The notes: generated from the sequence alone by a model not told the origin. Counted from the stretch's first letter, positions 40,766-49,862 are shown. The stretch is 64,000 nucleotides of DNA from Janthinobacterium sp. 1_2014MBL_MicDiv (GCF_001865675.1 NZ_CP011319.1:434001-498000), one strand, 5' to 3'. A program made the numbers and translations.

Positions 40766-43567
40766 ATGCATATGGAAAAACAACCGGGCAGGCAGGTGCT
40801 GCCACGCGAGTCGGTACTGGCGCACGCCGTGCGCCTGGCATTGGGCGCCTTGAGCGTGTCGGCGGCGCTGGGCATGCTGGGTGGCGGCGCGCTGGCGCAG
40901 GAACAGGCGGCACCGGCCGAGGCCGCCATGCCCGTGCCGAAGCTGCAGCGCGTGGAGATTACCGGCTCGGCCATCAAGCGGCTGGAATCCGAAACGGCCC
41001 TGCCGGTGCAGATCATCACGCGCGCGGAGATCGAAAAAGCGGGCGTGACGACGGCGGCCGAACTGATGGCGCGCGTCTCGGCCAACGTGGGCGGCTTGAC
41101 GGATGGCGCCAGCATCAATGTGGGCGGCGACCAGCGCGGCTTCAACAGCGCCAACCTGCGCGGCGTGGGCACCTCGTCGACGCTGGTGCTGCTCAACGGC
41201 CGGCGCATGGCCAATTTCGCCTCGCCCGGCGACGATGCCGGCGTGGACCTGAACAATATTCCCGCCGCCGCGCTGCAGCGCGTGGAGGTGCTGCTCGACG
41301 GCGCCTCGGCCCTGTATGGCACGGACGCCATCGGCGGCGTGATCAACTTCATCACGCGCAAGGATTACCAGGGCGTGGAGCTGAACGCCTACGCCAGCGG
41401 CACCGACGAAGGCGGCGCCGGCAAGCGCACGGCCAGCATCACGGCCGGCACGGGCGACCTGGCCACCGATGGCTACAATATCTTTGCCGTCGTCGATCTG
41501 CAGCAGACGGACCGCCTGCGCTCCTCGCAGCGCAAGTTCATCCCGAACCTGCAGATTCCGCAGCGCCTCGGGCATTTGCTGTCGAGCTTTACCAGCCCGG
41601 CGAATATCCGCCTGTCGAGCGCCCAGCGCACGCATCTGCAGGACAACGGCTTCCTGCTCAATGGCCAGCCCATCACCAACCGCCAGATCAATTTCGCCAT
41701 CCCGGACTGCGCGCCGCCGGCCAATCTGTACCTGCCGAAAGGCACGGGCGGCGTGGACGGCTGCACCTATGACTACATGGGCGATACGGAGCTGTATCCG
41801 AAGACGGACAAGCAGAACCTGCTCACGCGCGGCGTGCTGAAACTGAATAACGATCACCAGCTGTACGCGGAGGTCGCATTGAGCCGTTCGCGCAGCTATT
41901 ACGTGGGCTCGTCGGCGCGCGTGATCGGCTACCTCGATTACAGCAAGGTGCCGCAGCTGGCCAATGTCGGCTTCGATACGGCCGTCGATGAAGATGGCGA
42001 GCCGGTGGGGCGCGAGCTGGAACTGCGCATGCGCCTGAACGAGGCCGGCATGCGCACCAGCCAGCTGACCAGCGAAAGCCAGCGCTACGTGGTGGGCGCG
42101 ACCGGCACCGTGGGCGGCTGGGACTATGACGTGGGTTTCAACCACAGCGTCAACATCGTCAAGGACCGGGATACGCATGGCTACGTCCTGTATGACCAGC
42201 TGCTCGCGGGGATCGCCGATGGCCGCATCAACCCCTTCGGGGCATCGGGCGCGGAAGGCAAGGCGCTGCTCGACAGCATCCAGGTCAACGACGAGGTGCG
42301 CCATGCGCGCGGCAGCATGGACGCGCTCGATTTCAAGGCTTCGCGTGCGCTGATGGCCATGGGCGGCGGCGACATGGCGCTGGCCGTGGGCGGCGAAGTG
42401 CGGCGCGAACGCACGCAGTTCCGTCCATCGGCGCTGCTGATGAGCAACAACATCAACAACGATGATGCGCCCGAGGGCGGCAAGGTCACGAGCGACAGCC
42501 GCAATGTACAGGCCGTTTACGGCGAGCTGCTGCTGCCGTTCAGCAAGCAGTGGCAGGCGCAGTTGTCGGGCCGCTACGATCACTATGAGCAGGTAGGCGG
42601 CGCTTTGAGTCCGAAGATCGGCCTGACCTACATGCCCAGCAAGCAGGTGCTGATGCGCGCCTCGGCCGGCAAGGGCTTCCGCGCGCCGTCGATGTCGGAC
42701 TTGCACCGCCCCACCGTGTACAGCAGCACGGCAACCCTGCCTGATCCCGTGTACTGCGCCGCCGAGAACAACGACTATTCCGTCTGCGCCGACAACTGGG
42801 ATACGCGCCGCTACAGCAACGACAAGCTGAAACCGGAGCGCAGCCGCCAGTTCTCGGCCGGCCTGGTGCTCGAGCCCAGCGAGCACTGGACCTTCAGCTT
42901 TGATTACTGGAACATCAAGCGCACGGACCTGATCAGCGAAATCGGCGACGATATCATCCTGGCCAATCTGTCCAAGTACGGCGACCTGGTACACCGCGAT
43001 GAAGACGGCTTGATCGACTACATCGAACTGCGCAAGGAAAACCGCGGCGCGCAAAAAGCCGCAGGCATCGACATCACTGCCGACCTGCATGGCGTGAAAA
43101 CGGCATGGGGACGCTTCGGCGGCCACCTGAGCGGCACCTATGTGCTCGATTCGAAAATCCAGACCAGCCCTGGCGACGTGTTCATCAGCAACCTGAATAA
43201 ATTTGTCACGGACGGCGTGGTGCAGCGCTGGCGCCATACGATCACGCTGGACTGGGATAGCGGCCCGTACTCGGCCAGCCTGTCGAACACGTATTCGAGC
43301 GGCTACGATGACCAGAATTCGGCCATCAATATCGACGACGGCAGCGTGGTCAAGTCGAACCGGGTGAAGGCGTACACGCTGTGGGACATGTCGGGCGCCT
43401 ATGCGGTCAGCAAGCAGTTCAAGCTGCGCGCGGGCATACAGAATATGTTCAATACCAGTCCGCCATACTCGAACCAGGCGTATTTTTTCCTTTCCGGCTA
43501 TGACCCCAGCTATTCGGACCCGCGCGGGCGGCGCTTCTATGCCAGCGCCAATTACACCTTCAAATAA
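40766..43567 (+). CDS. TonB-dependent outer-membrane receptor
   Basis: 933 aa. Long signal peptide of about 45 residues (ending GGGALAQ), a TonB-box-like VEITGS near residue 66, and a plug domain (about 75-190) with LRGVGTSSTLVLLNGRR and VEVLLDGASALYGTDAIGGV. The 22-stranded barrel ends in the terminal Phe-Lys of YASANYTFK. Large extracellular loops contain Cys pairs. It imports large substrates energised by TonB; beside a secreted cyanophycinase the probable substrate is a cyanophycin fragment (inference). GGGAG precedes the ATG; the second ATG at 40772 is possible. Confidence 0.93.
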   Translation: MHMEKQPGRQVLPRESVLAHAVRLALGALSVSAALGMLGGGALAQEQAAPAEAAMPVPKLQRVEITGSAIKRLESETALPVQIITRAEIEKAGVTTAAELMARVSANVGGLTDGASINVGGDQRGFNSANLRGVGTSSTLVLLNGRRMANFASPGDDAGVDLNNIPAAALQRVEVLLDGASALYGTDAIGGVINFITRKDYQGVELNAYASGTDEGGAGKRTASITAGTGDLATDGYNIFAVVDLQQTDRLRSSQRKFIPNLQIPQRLGHLLSSFTSPANIRLSSAQRTHLQDNGFLLNGQPITNRQINFAIPDCAPPANLYLPKGTGGVDGCTYDYMGDTELYPKTDKQNLLTRGVLKLNNDHQLYAEVALSRSRSYYVGSSARVIGYLDYSKVPQLANVGFDTAVDEDGEPVGRELELRMRLNEAGMRTSQLTSESQRYVVGATGTVGGWDYDVGFNHSVNIVKDRDTHGYVLYDQLLAGIADGRINPFGASGAEGKALLDSIQVNDEVRHARGSMDALDFKASRALMAMGGGDMALAVGGEVRRERTQFRPSALLMSNNINNDDAPEGGKVTSDSRNVQAVYGELLLPFSKQWQAQLSGRYDHYEQVGGALSPKIGLTYMPSKQVLMRASAGKGFRAPSMSDLHRPTVYSSTATLPDPVYCAAENNDYSVCADNWDTRRYSNDKLKPERSRQFSAGLVLEPSEHWTFSFDYWNIKRTDLISEIGDDIILANLSKYGDLVHRDEDGLIDYIELRKENRGAQKAAGIDITADLHGVKTAWGRFGGHLSGTYVLDSKIQTSPGDVFISNLNKFVTDGVVQRWRHTITLDWDSGPYSASLSNTYSSGYDDQNSAINIDDGSVVKSNRVKAYTLWDMSGAYAVSKQFKLRAGIQNMFNTSPPYSNQAYFFLSGYDPSYSDPRGRRFYASANYTFK

Positions 43568-43721
43568 GGCTGGAAAGCAGGAGATGCCGCAATACCGCTG
43601 TCACACGCAGCGGGTAGTATCGTAGTTCGATGGAGTTCGGTAGCAAGCAGCAGAATCGGCAGCAATGGCGCGTGTTTGTATCGGCAAGTGCGCGCCACTT
43701 TTCTCGCATTCGAAAGGCACC

Positions 43722-44975
43722 ATGAAATCATCCGCAAGCCTGTATCAAAAACTGTCTGCCGCGCTGCTGTTCGCGCTGGCGTTTTGCAGCATCCATGCCA
43801 TGGCGGCGCCGGCCGGCAGTGCCATCGGCAGCGCGCCGCAAGGCACCCTCGTCATCATCGGCGGCGGCCTGCGGGCCGATAATGCCGAAGTCTGGCAGCG
43901 CATCGTCAAGCTGTCGGGCGGCCCCGGCGCGCGCATCGCCGTGCTGGCCTCGGCCGCGATGAACCCGGAAAAATCGGGCGAAAGCATCATCAAGAAACTC
44001 AATCAATACGGCGCCGATGCTTTTTTCGTGCCGCTGGCCGTCAAGCTGCCCAATAGCGATTACCGCAAGGCGGCCGAAGACCCGTCCATCGTCACGCAGA
44101 TCAAGTCGGCCAGCGGCATCTATTTCGCTGGCGGCGACCAGGGCCGCATCACGCAAGCGTTGCTGCGCCAGGACGGCAGCCGCACGGCCGCGCTGGAAGC
44201 CATCTGGTCGGTGTACCGCAACGGCGGCGTGATCGCCGGATCCAGCGCCGGTGCCGCCATCATGAGCACCACCATGTTCTACGATGCCAAGCCGGTGCTC
44301 GACATGCTCAAGATGGGCGTCACGGACGGCCGCGAAATCGCGCCTGGCCTGGGCTTCATCGGCAGCGACGTGTTCGTCGACCAGCATTTGCTGGTGCGCG
44401 GCCGTTTCGCGCGCATGATTCCCGTGATGCTGAAAAAAGGCTATCACCTGGGCCTGGGCATCGACGAAAACAGCGCCATGGTGGTCGATGCCATGCGCGA
44501 TGTGGAAGTCATCGGCTACAGCGGCGCTCTGCTGATCGACCTGTCGGGCGCCATCAGCGACCGCGGCGTGAAAAATTTCAACATCAGCAATGCCGCCATC
44601 AGCTACCTGGACCGGGGCGACAAATTCAACCTCGTCACGCGCGTGTTTACGCCGTCGCCGGACAAGGCCGACAACAAGCTCGATCCGAACCAGCCCGACA
44701 TGCGCGAACCCGTGTTTACCAACGATATCCTCGGCAATAACGCCGTGCTCGACCTGATGGGCAACCTCATCGACAACGCCCAGCAGGAGGCCATCGGCAT
44801 CGCCTTCGGCAACCCGCGCGACCCGTATCCGGACCTGGGCTTCGAATTCAGGTTCAGCAAGACCGTCAACAGCGTCGGCTACAGCTCGACCGAGGCGGAA
44901 GCGTATTCGGTGCTGAAGCTGCGCCTCGACATCCGCCCCATCCAGCTGCGCCAGCCACTGTACCGCTACAAATAA
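43722..44975 (+). CDS. cphE: Exported cyanophycinase
   Basis: 417 aa. A signal peptide (MKSSASLYQKLSAALLFALA through HAMA) makes it an extracellular-type cyanophycinase. The S51-like serine peptidase fold is evident: GTLVIIGGGLR, GIYFAGGDQGRITQALL, and the nucleophile in IAGSSAGAAIMS. Later GLGIDENSAMVV completes the active-site region. The enzyme cuts the polymer of Asp and Arg into beta-Asp-Arg dipeptides. The start at 43722 has GAAAGG upstream; an open frame extends to 43665. It lies downstream of the TonB receptor by about 155 bases and its stop overlaps the convergent DUF418 gene by ten bases. Confidence 0.88.
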   Translation: MKSSASLYQKLSAALLFALAFCSIHAMAAPAGSAIGSAPQGTLVIIGGGLRADNAEVWQRIVKLSGGPGARIAVLASAAMNPEKSGESIIKKLNQYGADAFFVPLAVKLPNSDYRKAAEDPSIVTQIKSASGIYFAGGDQGRITQALLRQDGSRTAALEAIWSVYRNGGVIAGSSAGAAIMSTTMFYDAKPVLDMLKMGVTDGREIAPGLGFIGSDVFVDQHLLVRGRFARMIPVMLKKGYHLGLGIDENSAMVVDAMRDVEVIGYSGALLIDLSGAISDRGVKNFNISNAAISYLDRGDKFNLVTRVFTPSPDKADNKLDPNQPDMREPVFTNDILGNNAVLDLMGNLIDNAQQEAIGIAFGNPRDPYPDLGFEFRFSKTVNSVGYSSTEAEAYSVLKLRLDIRPIQLRQPLYRYK

Positions 44976-46192
44976 GCGGCACCGGCGCGCCGCCAGCGCG
45001 GCCATGCCGCGATCGTCAGTGCCCGCAGCAGCCACTCGACAGGACCATACGCATGGCCGCGCAGCCACCAGCGGCTCAGTGGCAGCTGCGCGCAGAAGAT
45101 GGCGGCGGCCAGCGCCAGTGCCCCCAGCGGCGAGACGCTGCCCATCAGGCGCGCGCCATAGGCGAGGAACAGCCAGGCGCAGATGGCCGATTGCAGCAGG
45201 TAATTCGACAATGCCATGCGGCCCGTATCGGCCAGCAGGGCGAACAGCGTGCCATCGCGCAGCCGGTCGAACAGGGCCAGCGCCAGGGCCACGTAGGCCC
45301 CGGTCAGCAGCGGCGCGCTCGCCACGCCCACGGCCAGTCCTGCCAGCTGCCACGCCTGGTCGCCCGCATACACGGACGTCCACGCATAGCAGGCCGCTCC
45401 GGGCAGGCCCGCCAGCGCGCCGGCCCACAGCAGGCGGCGGCGCAGCGGCAGGTAGGCGGCCGCATGCAGCAGCATCTCGCGCTTGCCGGCAGCCAGGCCG
45501 CACAGGAACATGGCCAGCGCGCACGGTGCCTGCAGCAACAGCAGGACGACCCAGATCTCGCCCAGTTCGCGCACGTGCTGGGCGATGACGGTGGCCGGCG
45601 TGTCGCGGTAGGCGGCCAGCGCGGCCGCCGCCTTGCGCGCCATCGCCACGGCATGCTCCACGGTGTCGCCCGGTGGCTGCAGGCCTTGCAGCCAGGCCAT
45701 CGCGGCCCACAAGCCGGCGCAGCCGATGACGAGGAAGGCGGCCATGATCAGGGCCGGCCGCTCGCCGCAACGGTGCAGGGCCAGCAGCAGCATGCCCAGC
45801 ACGGCATAGGTGGTCAGTATGTCGCCATGAAACAGGAAGACGGCATGCAGGGCGCCGAGCAGCCACAGGCCCGCCTGGCGGCGCAGCATGCGCGGCGCGA
45901 ACGGGGCGCCGGCGCGCGCGGCCGCCTGCATCTGCAGGGTGAAGCTGTAGCCGAAGAGGAAGGAAAACAGCAGGTAGAACTTGGTCTCGAACAGCAGCGC
46001 GACGAGGAAGTGCGTGGCGCGGTCGACCGCGCCGGCAAAGGCGGGGTCGGTCAGGCCCAGGCCGAACCAGGGCGTGGCGAAGGCGCCGATATTGACGACC
46101 AAGATGCCGAACAGGGCGCAGCCGCGCAGGGCGTCGACATCGGCGATGCGCGCGGGGGCCGTGGTCGGTGCGCCAGGCATGGCGGCGCTCAT
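44966..46192 (-). CDS. DUF418-family integral membrane protein
   Basis: 408 aa, about ten membrane segments. The N-terminus RIADVDALRGCALFGILVVN is the DUF418/YeiB opening, shared with acyltransferase-3-like proteins, and the C-terminal DUF418 half has TGRMALSNYLLQS. Function is not established for the family; an acyl- or small-molecule export role is often guessed. The start is taken at 46192, overlapping the regulator stop (ATGA on the minus strand); the 659-residue open frame reported from 46945 runs antisense through the regulator and is false in its first third. Confidence 0.85.
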   Translation of the reverse strand: MSAAMPGAPTTAPARIADVDALRGCALFGILVVNIGAFATPWFGLGLTDPAFAGAVDRATHFLVALLFETKFYLLFSFLFGYSFTLQMQAAARAGAPFAPRMLRRQAGLWLLGALHAVFLFHGDILTTYAVLGMLLLALHRCGERPALIMAAFLVIGCAGLWAAMAWLQGLQPPGDTVEHAVAMARKAAAALAAYRDTPATVIAQHVRELGEIWVVLLLLQAPCALAMFLCGLAAGKREMLLHAAAYLPLRRRLLWAGALAGLPGAACYAWTSVYAGDQAWQLAGLAVGVASAPLLTGAYVALALALFDRLRDGTLFALLADTGRMALSNYLLQSAICAWLFLAYGARLMGSVSPLGALALAAAIFCAQLPLSRWWLRGHAYGPVEWLLRALTIAAWPRWRRAGAAYL

Positions 46193-46791
46193 GCCAGGGA
46201 AGGGCGCAGGAAGCGCGCCAGCAGCAGGTGCAGGCCGGCGCGCTGCGCCAGCGGTGCGTAATGGGGATCGACGGCGACGCGGTTGAAGATGCCGTCGATC
46301 AGCGCGGCGATCCAGCCGGCCGTCTGCGCCGGGTCGAGTTCGGCGTCGACCCGGCCTTGCGCGGCCGCGCTTTCCAGCAGCGCCTGCACGCCGGCGCGCA
46401 GCATGGCATCGTTGCGCGCCACCCTGGCGGCGATATCGGCGTCGCGCATCGCTTCGGCCGAAATGTCCAGCGCCAGTCCCGCAAATGCCGCGTCGGCGGC
46501 CAGCGCCAGCACCAGGTCCATGAAGCCGAGCAGGGCGCCATACGCATCGGCGTCGCCTTGCGCGCCGGCGAAATACGCGGCCGTTTCGCTGCCTTCCTGG
46601 TCGACGATGGCGGCGATGATGGCTTGCTTGGTGGGGAAATAATGAAACAGGTTGCCGGGACTCATGCCGGCCTGCGCGCAGATGGCGGCCGTGCTGGTCT
46701 GGTGAAAGCCCTTGCGGGCGAAGCAGTGGCGCGCGGCCGCGAGGATGGCGTCGCGGCGGGCCGCGTGTTTGTCGGGATCGATGGTGCGCAT
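46189..46791 (-). CDS. TetR-family repressor
   Basis: 200 aa. N-terminal TetR HTH: DAILAAARHCFARKGFHQTS, then IFNRVA-type helices further on; recognition helix around ICAQAGMSPGNLFHYFPTKQ (residues 38-57). The C-terminal ligand domain is diverged. It is translationally coupled to the DUF418 gene and probably controls it together with itself through the operator next to its promoter at 46819-46860. Confidence 0.9.
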   Translation of the reverse strand: MRTIDPDKHAARRDAILAAARHCFARKGFHQTSTAAICAQAGMSPGNLFHYFPTKQAIIAAIVDQEGSETAAYFAGAQGDADAYGALLGFMDLVLALAADAAFAGLALDISAEAMRDADIAARVARNDAMLRAGVQALLESAAAQGRVDAELDPAQTAGWIAALIDGIFNRVAVDPHYAPLAQRAGLHLLLARFLRPSLA

Positions 46792-46818
46792 GGTGGCTGG
46801 CTATCCTTTTAATTAATC

Positions 46819-46860
46819 GACTAGTCAGTCTAATATAATGGAGGCCGGTCGCAAGGTCAA
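46819..46860 (-). promoter_or_regulatory. Promoter and operator of the TetR/DUF418 pair
   Basis: On the minus strand TTGACC (46860-46855), a 17-base spacer and TATATT (46837-46832) form a near-consensus sigma-70 promoter. The palindrome GACTAGTC (46819-46826) lies right after the -10 box, where a bound TetR-type repressor would block transcription. Confidence 0.6.
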
Positions 46861-47006
46861 GCGGATACGCATCAATGGAGGCTTTGCAGGCCCTGATCCT
46901 GTCGCTACAATGTGCCGCAGCGGATTTTCCCGAGCCTCCCGGCATGGCCGCCGTATATTTGGAAAATCGATCCCTTCACCTGTTTTTCTACCGTTTTAGG
47001 AATGAC

Positions 47007-48443
47007 ATGCAGCAGACCCCGATTCGATCCTTGCTGTGCGCGCTGGCGCTGGCTGCCGGCATGGTCCCTGCCGCGCACGCCGACTTTGCCACGCTGCCGG
47101 CCACCATGCGCCTCGACTACCAGCACAGCGGCAATGCGCTGGGCGAACATTATGCGGTCGAGCGCGTGCTGATCGAGCCCTTGCCTTGGGCGGGCAACCT
47201 GGCGCGCCCCATCGACGACAGCAACCGTGGCAACAACCTGCTCGAAGTGGTCGATATCAAGTCCGGCAAGGTGCTGTATTCGCGCGGCTTTTCCACCATC
47301 TTTGGCGAGTGGGCCAGCACCGACGAGGCGAAGACCACCACGCGCGCCTTCCAGGAATCGGTGCGCTTCCCGCAGCCCGAGCAGCCCGTGCGCGTGCGCA
47401 TCCTCAAGCGCGACGAGCGCGGCCTGTTTTCCATCGTGTGGAGCACCGATGTCGACCCCGCGGCGCAGGACGTGATCCGCAAGCAGCCGCCGGCGCCGGC
47501 CAAGCCGATCCCGATCCGCATCAGCGGCCCATCGTCGGGCAAGGTCGACCTGCTGATCATGGGCGATGGCTACACGGCTGCCGAGATGGGCAAGTTCGAG
47601 GCGACGGCGCGCAAGCTGGCCGACCACCTGTTCACGGTGTCGCCGTTCCGCGAGCGGGCCAATGACTTCAACGTGTGGGCCATGGCCGCGCCGACGCAGG
47701 AGTCGGGCGTGTCGCGCCCATCGACGGGCGTGCACCACGCCTCGCCGCTGGGCACGCGCTACGATATCTTCGGCAGCGAGCGCTATGTGCTGACCACCGA
47801 CAACCGCGCCTTGCGCGACCTGGCGCAATACGCGCCGTATGAATTCATCGAAATCCTCGTCAACAACGACACGTATGGCGGCGGCGGCATCTTCGGCCAG
47901 TTCAGCACGGCGGCGGCCAATAGCGACTGGGCCAACTATCTGTTCGTGCATGAATTCGGCCACCATTTCGCCGGCCTGGCCGACGAGTACTACACCTCGC
48001 CCGTGGCGTATCAGTCGAACGGCGAGCGCCAGGAGCCGTGGGAGCCGAACGCCACGGCGCTGCGCGATCCGGCCAGGCTGAAATGGAAAAACCACGTGAA
48101 GGCCGGCACGCCGCTGCCGACGCCGTGGCCGAAGGAAGCGTACGACAGCCATGCGCGCGAGTACCAGAAGCAGCGCGCGGCCCTGCGCGCGGCGAATCGC
48201 CCGGAAAGCGAAATGAGCGACTTGTTCAAGGCCGACCTGGCGTACACGCAGCAGCTGTTCTCGAAGGCGCCGCAGCGTCATGCCGTGGGCGCGTTCGAAG
48301 GGGCGAATTACGAATCGTCCGGTTATTACCGCCCGGAGATGCAGTGCATTATGTTCGACCGCAGCGAGACATTCTGTTCCGTATGCCAGGATGGCATCAG
48401 CACCATCATCGACCTGTATTCGCGTCCGGCCGCTACACGGTAG
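47007..48443 (+). CDS. Exported M64-family (IgA-peptidase-like) metallopeptidase
   Basis: 478 aa. Signal peptide MQQTPIRSLLCALALAAG to AAHA. An N-terminal M64 domain (about 25-150) with beta-rich sequence precedes the peptidase part. The zinc site is HEFGHHFAGLADEYY (about residue 316), the HExxH with a downstream Asp typical of M64. MGDGYTAAEMGKFEATA is the conserved start of the catalytic domain, and the C-terminal CIMFDRSETFCSVC is the M64 Cys pair region. Start chosen at 47007 after TTAGGA, where the signal peptide begins. It stands alone; any general export route, including type II secretion, is possible. Confidence 0.9.
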   Translation: MQQTPIRSLLCALALAAGMVPAAHADFATLPATMRLDYQHSGNALGEHYAVERVLIEPLPWAGNLARPIDDSNRGNNLLEVVDIKSGKVLYSRGFSTIFGEWASTDEAKTTTRAFQESVRFPQPEQPVRVRILKRDERGLFSIVWSTDVDPAAQDVIRKQPPAPAKPIPIRISGPSSGKVDLLIMGDGYTAAEMGKFEATARKLADHLFTVSPFRERANDFNVWAMAAPTQESGVSRPSTGVHHASPLGTRYDIFGSERYVLTTDNRALRDLAQYAPYEFIEILVNNDTYGGGGIFGQFSTAAANSDWANYLFVHEFGHHFAGLADEYYTSPVAYQSNGERQEPWEPNATALRDPARLKWKNHVKAGTPLPTPWPKEAYDSHAREYQKQRAALRAANRPESEMSDLFKADLAYTQQLFSKAPQRHAVGAFEGANYESSGYYRPEMQCIMFDRSETFCSVCQDGISTIIDLYSRPAATR

Positions 48444-48479
48444 CCTGGCAATAAATTAATAATATCAATGCAGTAATCA

Positions 48480-48519
48480 ATGGGATGCCATGTTGCGTCG
48501 CAATAGCATGGCTCCCCAT
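48480..48519 (+). terminator. Imperfect hairpin after the M64 gene
   Basis: ATGGG (48480-48484) with CCCAT (48515-48519), then TGCCATG with CATGGC inside, form a long imperfect stem 37 bases after the stop. A TTT follows shortly. Weak terminator candidate. The region 48444-48690 is otherwise AT-rich and shows no gene I can support. Confidence 0.4.
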
Positions 48520-48697
48520 TTGGCCTTTCCTGCAGCATTCCCTCTCTGCAATACCTTTCCTCCACGTATTTCTCCACTAATACCAATTTGAGTTCCGGCA
48601 GTAACTTTCATTCTCGCCACTCCAACATAGTTATCAAATAAATACCGCGATTCGATTGCTTACAATTTGTTTCATTTAAATACTATTGATGTAGAAT

Positions 48698-48740
48698 TTG
48701 ATGTACATCAATGTTGCATCGCCGCAATCGCACTTATAGT
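48698..48740 (+). promoter_or_regulatory. FNR/Anr-dependent promoter
   Basis: TTGATGTACATCAA (48698-48711) is a perfect FNR/Anr consensus (TTGAT-N4-ATCAA). A -10-like TATAGT lies at 48735-48740, giving an expected start near 48747 and placing the box centre at about -42, the class II activating position. Transcription would run into the small ORF and fabI. Confidence 0.8.
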
Positions 48741-48884
48741 TGACCTTGCTCAAAGCCTTATGCATGCGCCCCGGCTCCATCGCAAATCGCGCGTCTAAAT
48801 GCTGTAGAGTAATTTTCGCCCCGTACCAGTCCACTTCGCATGGCCTGGTGCCGGCCTCGAATTTCAGTGACGGAAGCCAGATAC

Positions 48885-49070
48885 ATGAAGATGCAGATCC
48901 CCGCGCCTGACGCGTGCAGCACCCTCCATCCCCACACTCCCATCGTGCTGCCGCATGCGCGTGCCGGCGGCGTTACCCTCGCTGCCTGCGCCGCATCGTT
49001 CTGCGCGGGCGCCGTGCAGTGCGTGAACGCCGCCACGCCGTGGCCGGCATTGCGTCCGTCCAAGCCATGA
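48885..49070 (+). CDS. Small upstream ORF coupled to fabI
   Basis: 61 aa, unrecognised. ATG 48885 has GGAAG eight bases upstream. The frame ends in ATGA (49067-49070), so its stop overlaps the fabI start, which itself has no ribosome site. The product (MKMQIPAPDACSTLHPHTP...) contains one weak hydrophobic stretch (GGVTLAACAASFCAGAV) and several Cys. It may be a real small protein or only a device for coupling translation. Confidence 0.4.
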   Translation: MKMQIPAPDACSTLHPHTPIVLPHARAGGVTLAACAASFCAGAVQCVNAATPWPALRPSKP

Positions 49071-49852
49071 CGGCCCCCTCGTTGCCGTCCCCGCCATTGC
49101 AGGGCAAGCGGGGGCTGGTGGTGGGCATCGCCAATACGCACAGCATCGCCTGGGGCTGCGCCAGCGCCCTGCGCGCGGCCGGCGCCGAACTGGCCGTGAC
49201 CTGGCTCAATGAGAAGGCGCGCCCGCATGTGGAACCGCTGGCCGTGCAGCTGCAGGCGGCCATCATGGCGCCGCTCGACGTGTCCGTGCCGGGCCAGCTG
49301 GAAGCCGTGTTTGCGCAGATCGAACGGCAGTGGGGGCGGATCGATTTCGTCGTCCATTCCATCGCCTACGCGCCGAAGCAGGATTTGCACGGCAGGGTCA
49401 CGGACAGTTCGGCCGCCGGCTTCGCGCAGGCGATGGACATCTCCTGCCACTCCTTCATGCGCATGGCCAGGCTGGCCGAACCGCTGATGCCTGCGGGCGG
49501 CAGCCTGATGACCATGAGCTACCTGGGCGCCGAGGAAGTCATCGCCGACTACGGCCTGATGGGCCCCGTGAAGGCGGCGCTGGAATCGTCCGTGCGCTAC
49601 CTGGCGGCGGAACTGGGTCCGGCCGGCATCCGCGTCAACGCCATTTCGCCGGGTCCCCTGGAGACGCGGGCCGCTTCCGGCATCGCCCATTTCGACCGCC
49701 TGATGGCCGACGCCATCGAACGCTCGCCGCTGCGGCGCCTGGCCACCATCGAGGACGTGGGCGCGCTGTGCGCCTTTCTCGCCGGCGACGGCGCGCGCGC
49801 CATCACGGGCGGCACCTTGTATGTCGACGGCGGCTACAACATTCTGAATTGA
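49067..49852 (+). CDS. fabI: FabI-like enoyl-[acyl carrier protein] reductase
   Basis: 261 aa short-chain dehydrogenase of the FabI type. The N-terminal GKRGLVVGIANTHSIAWG is the FabI nucleotide-binding signature. The Y-x6-K site is in SYLGAEEVIADYGLMGPVKA, and GPLETRAASGI is the substrate-loop region. It reduces enoyl-thioesters with NAD(P)H. It may be a second, condition-specific copy, because housekeeping fabI is normally elsewhere; that cannot be checked here. Start at 49067 puts the usual eight or so residues before the glycine motif. It is the first recognised gene behind the FNR box. Confidence 0.88.
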   Translation: MTAPSLPSPPLQGKRGLVVGIANTHSIAWGCASALRAAGAELAVTWLNEKARPHVEPLAVQLQAAIMAPLDVSVPGQLEAVFAQIERQWGRIDFVVHSIAYAPKQDLHGRVTDSSAAGFAQAMDISCHSFMRMARLAEPLMPAGGSLMTMSYLGAEEVIADYGLMGPVKAALESSVRYLAAELGPAGIRVNAISPGPLETRAASGIAHFDRLMADAIERSPLRRLATIEDVGALCAFLAGDGARAITGGTLYVDGGYNILN

Positions 49853-49862
49853 CTGGAAGAAG

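Noticed and set aside
40643..43237. Minus-strand open frame of 864 codons over the TonB receptor
   Set aside because: Antisense shadow of a clear receptor gene.
44966..46945. Single 659-codon protein on the minus strand
   Set aside because: The first third is an out-of-frame reading through the TetR gene; the DUF418 protein starts at 46192, where the stop and start codons overlap.
48326..48586. 86-codon minus-strand frame at the end of the M64 gene
   Set aside because: Its first half is in the AT-rich gap, but it has no convincing ribosome site and the rest is antisense to the peptidase gene.
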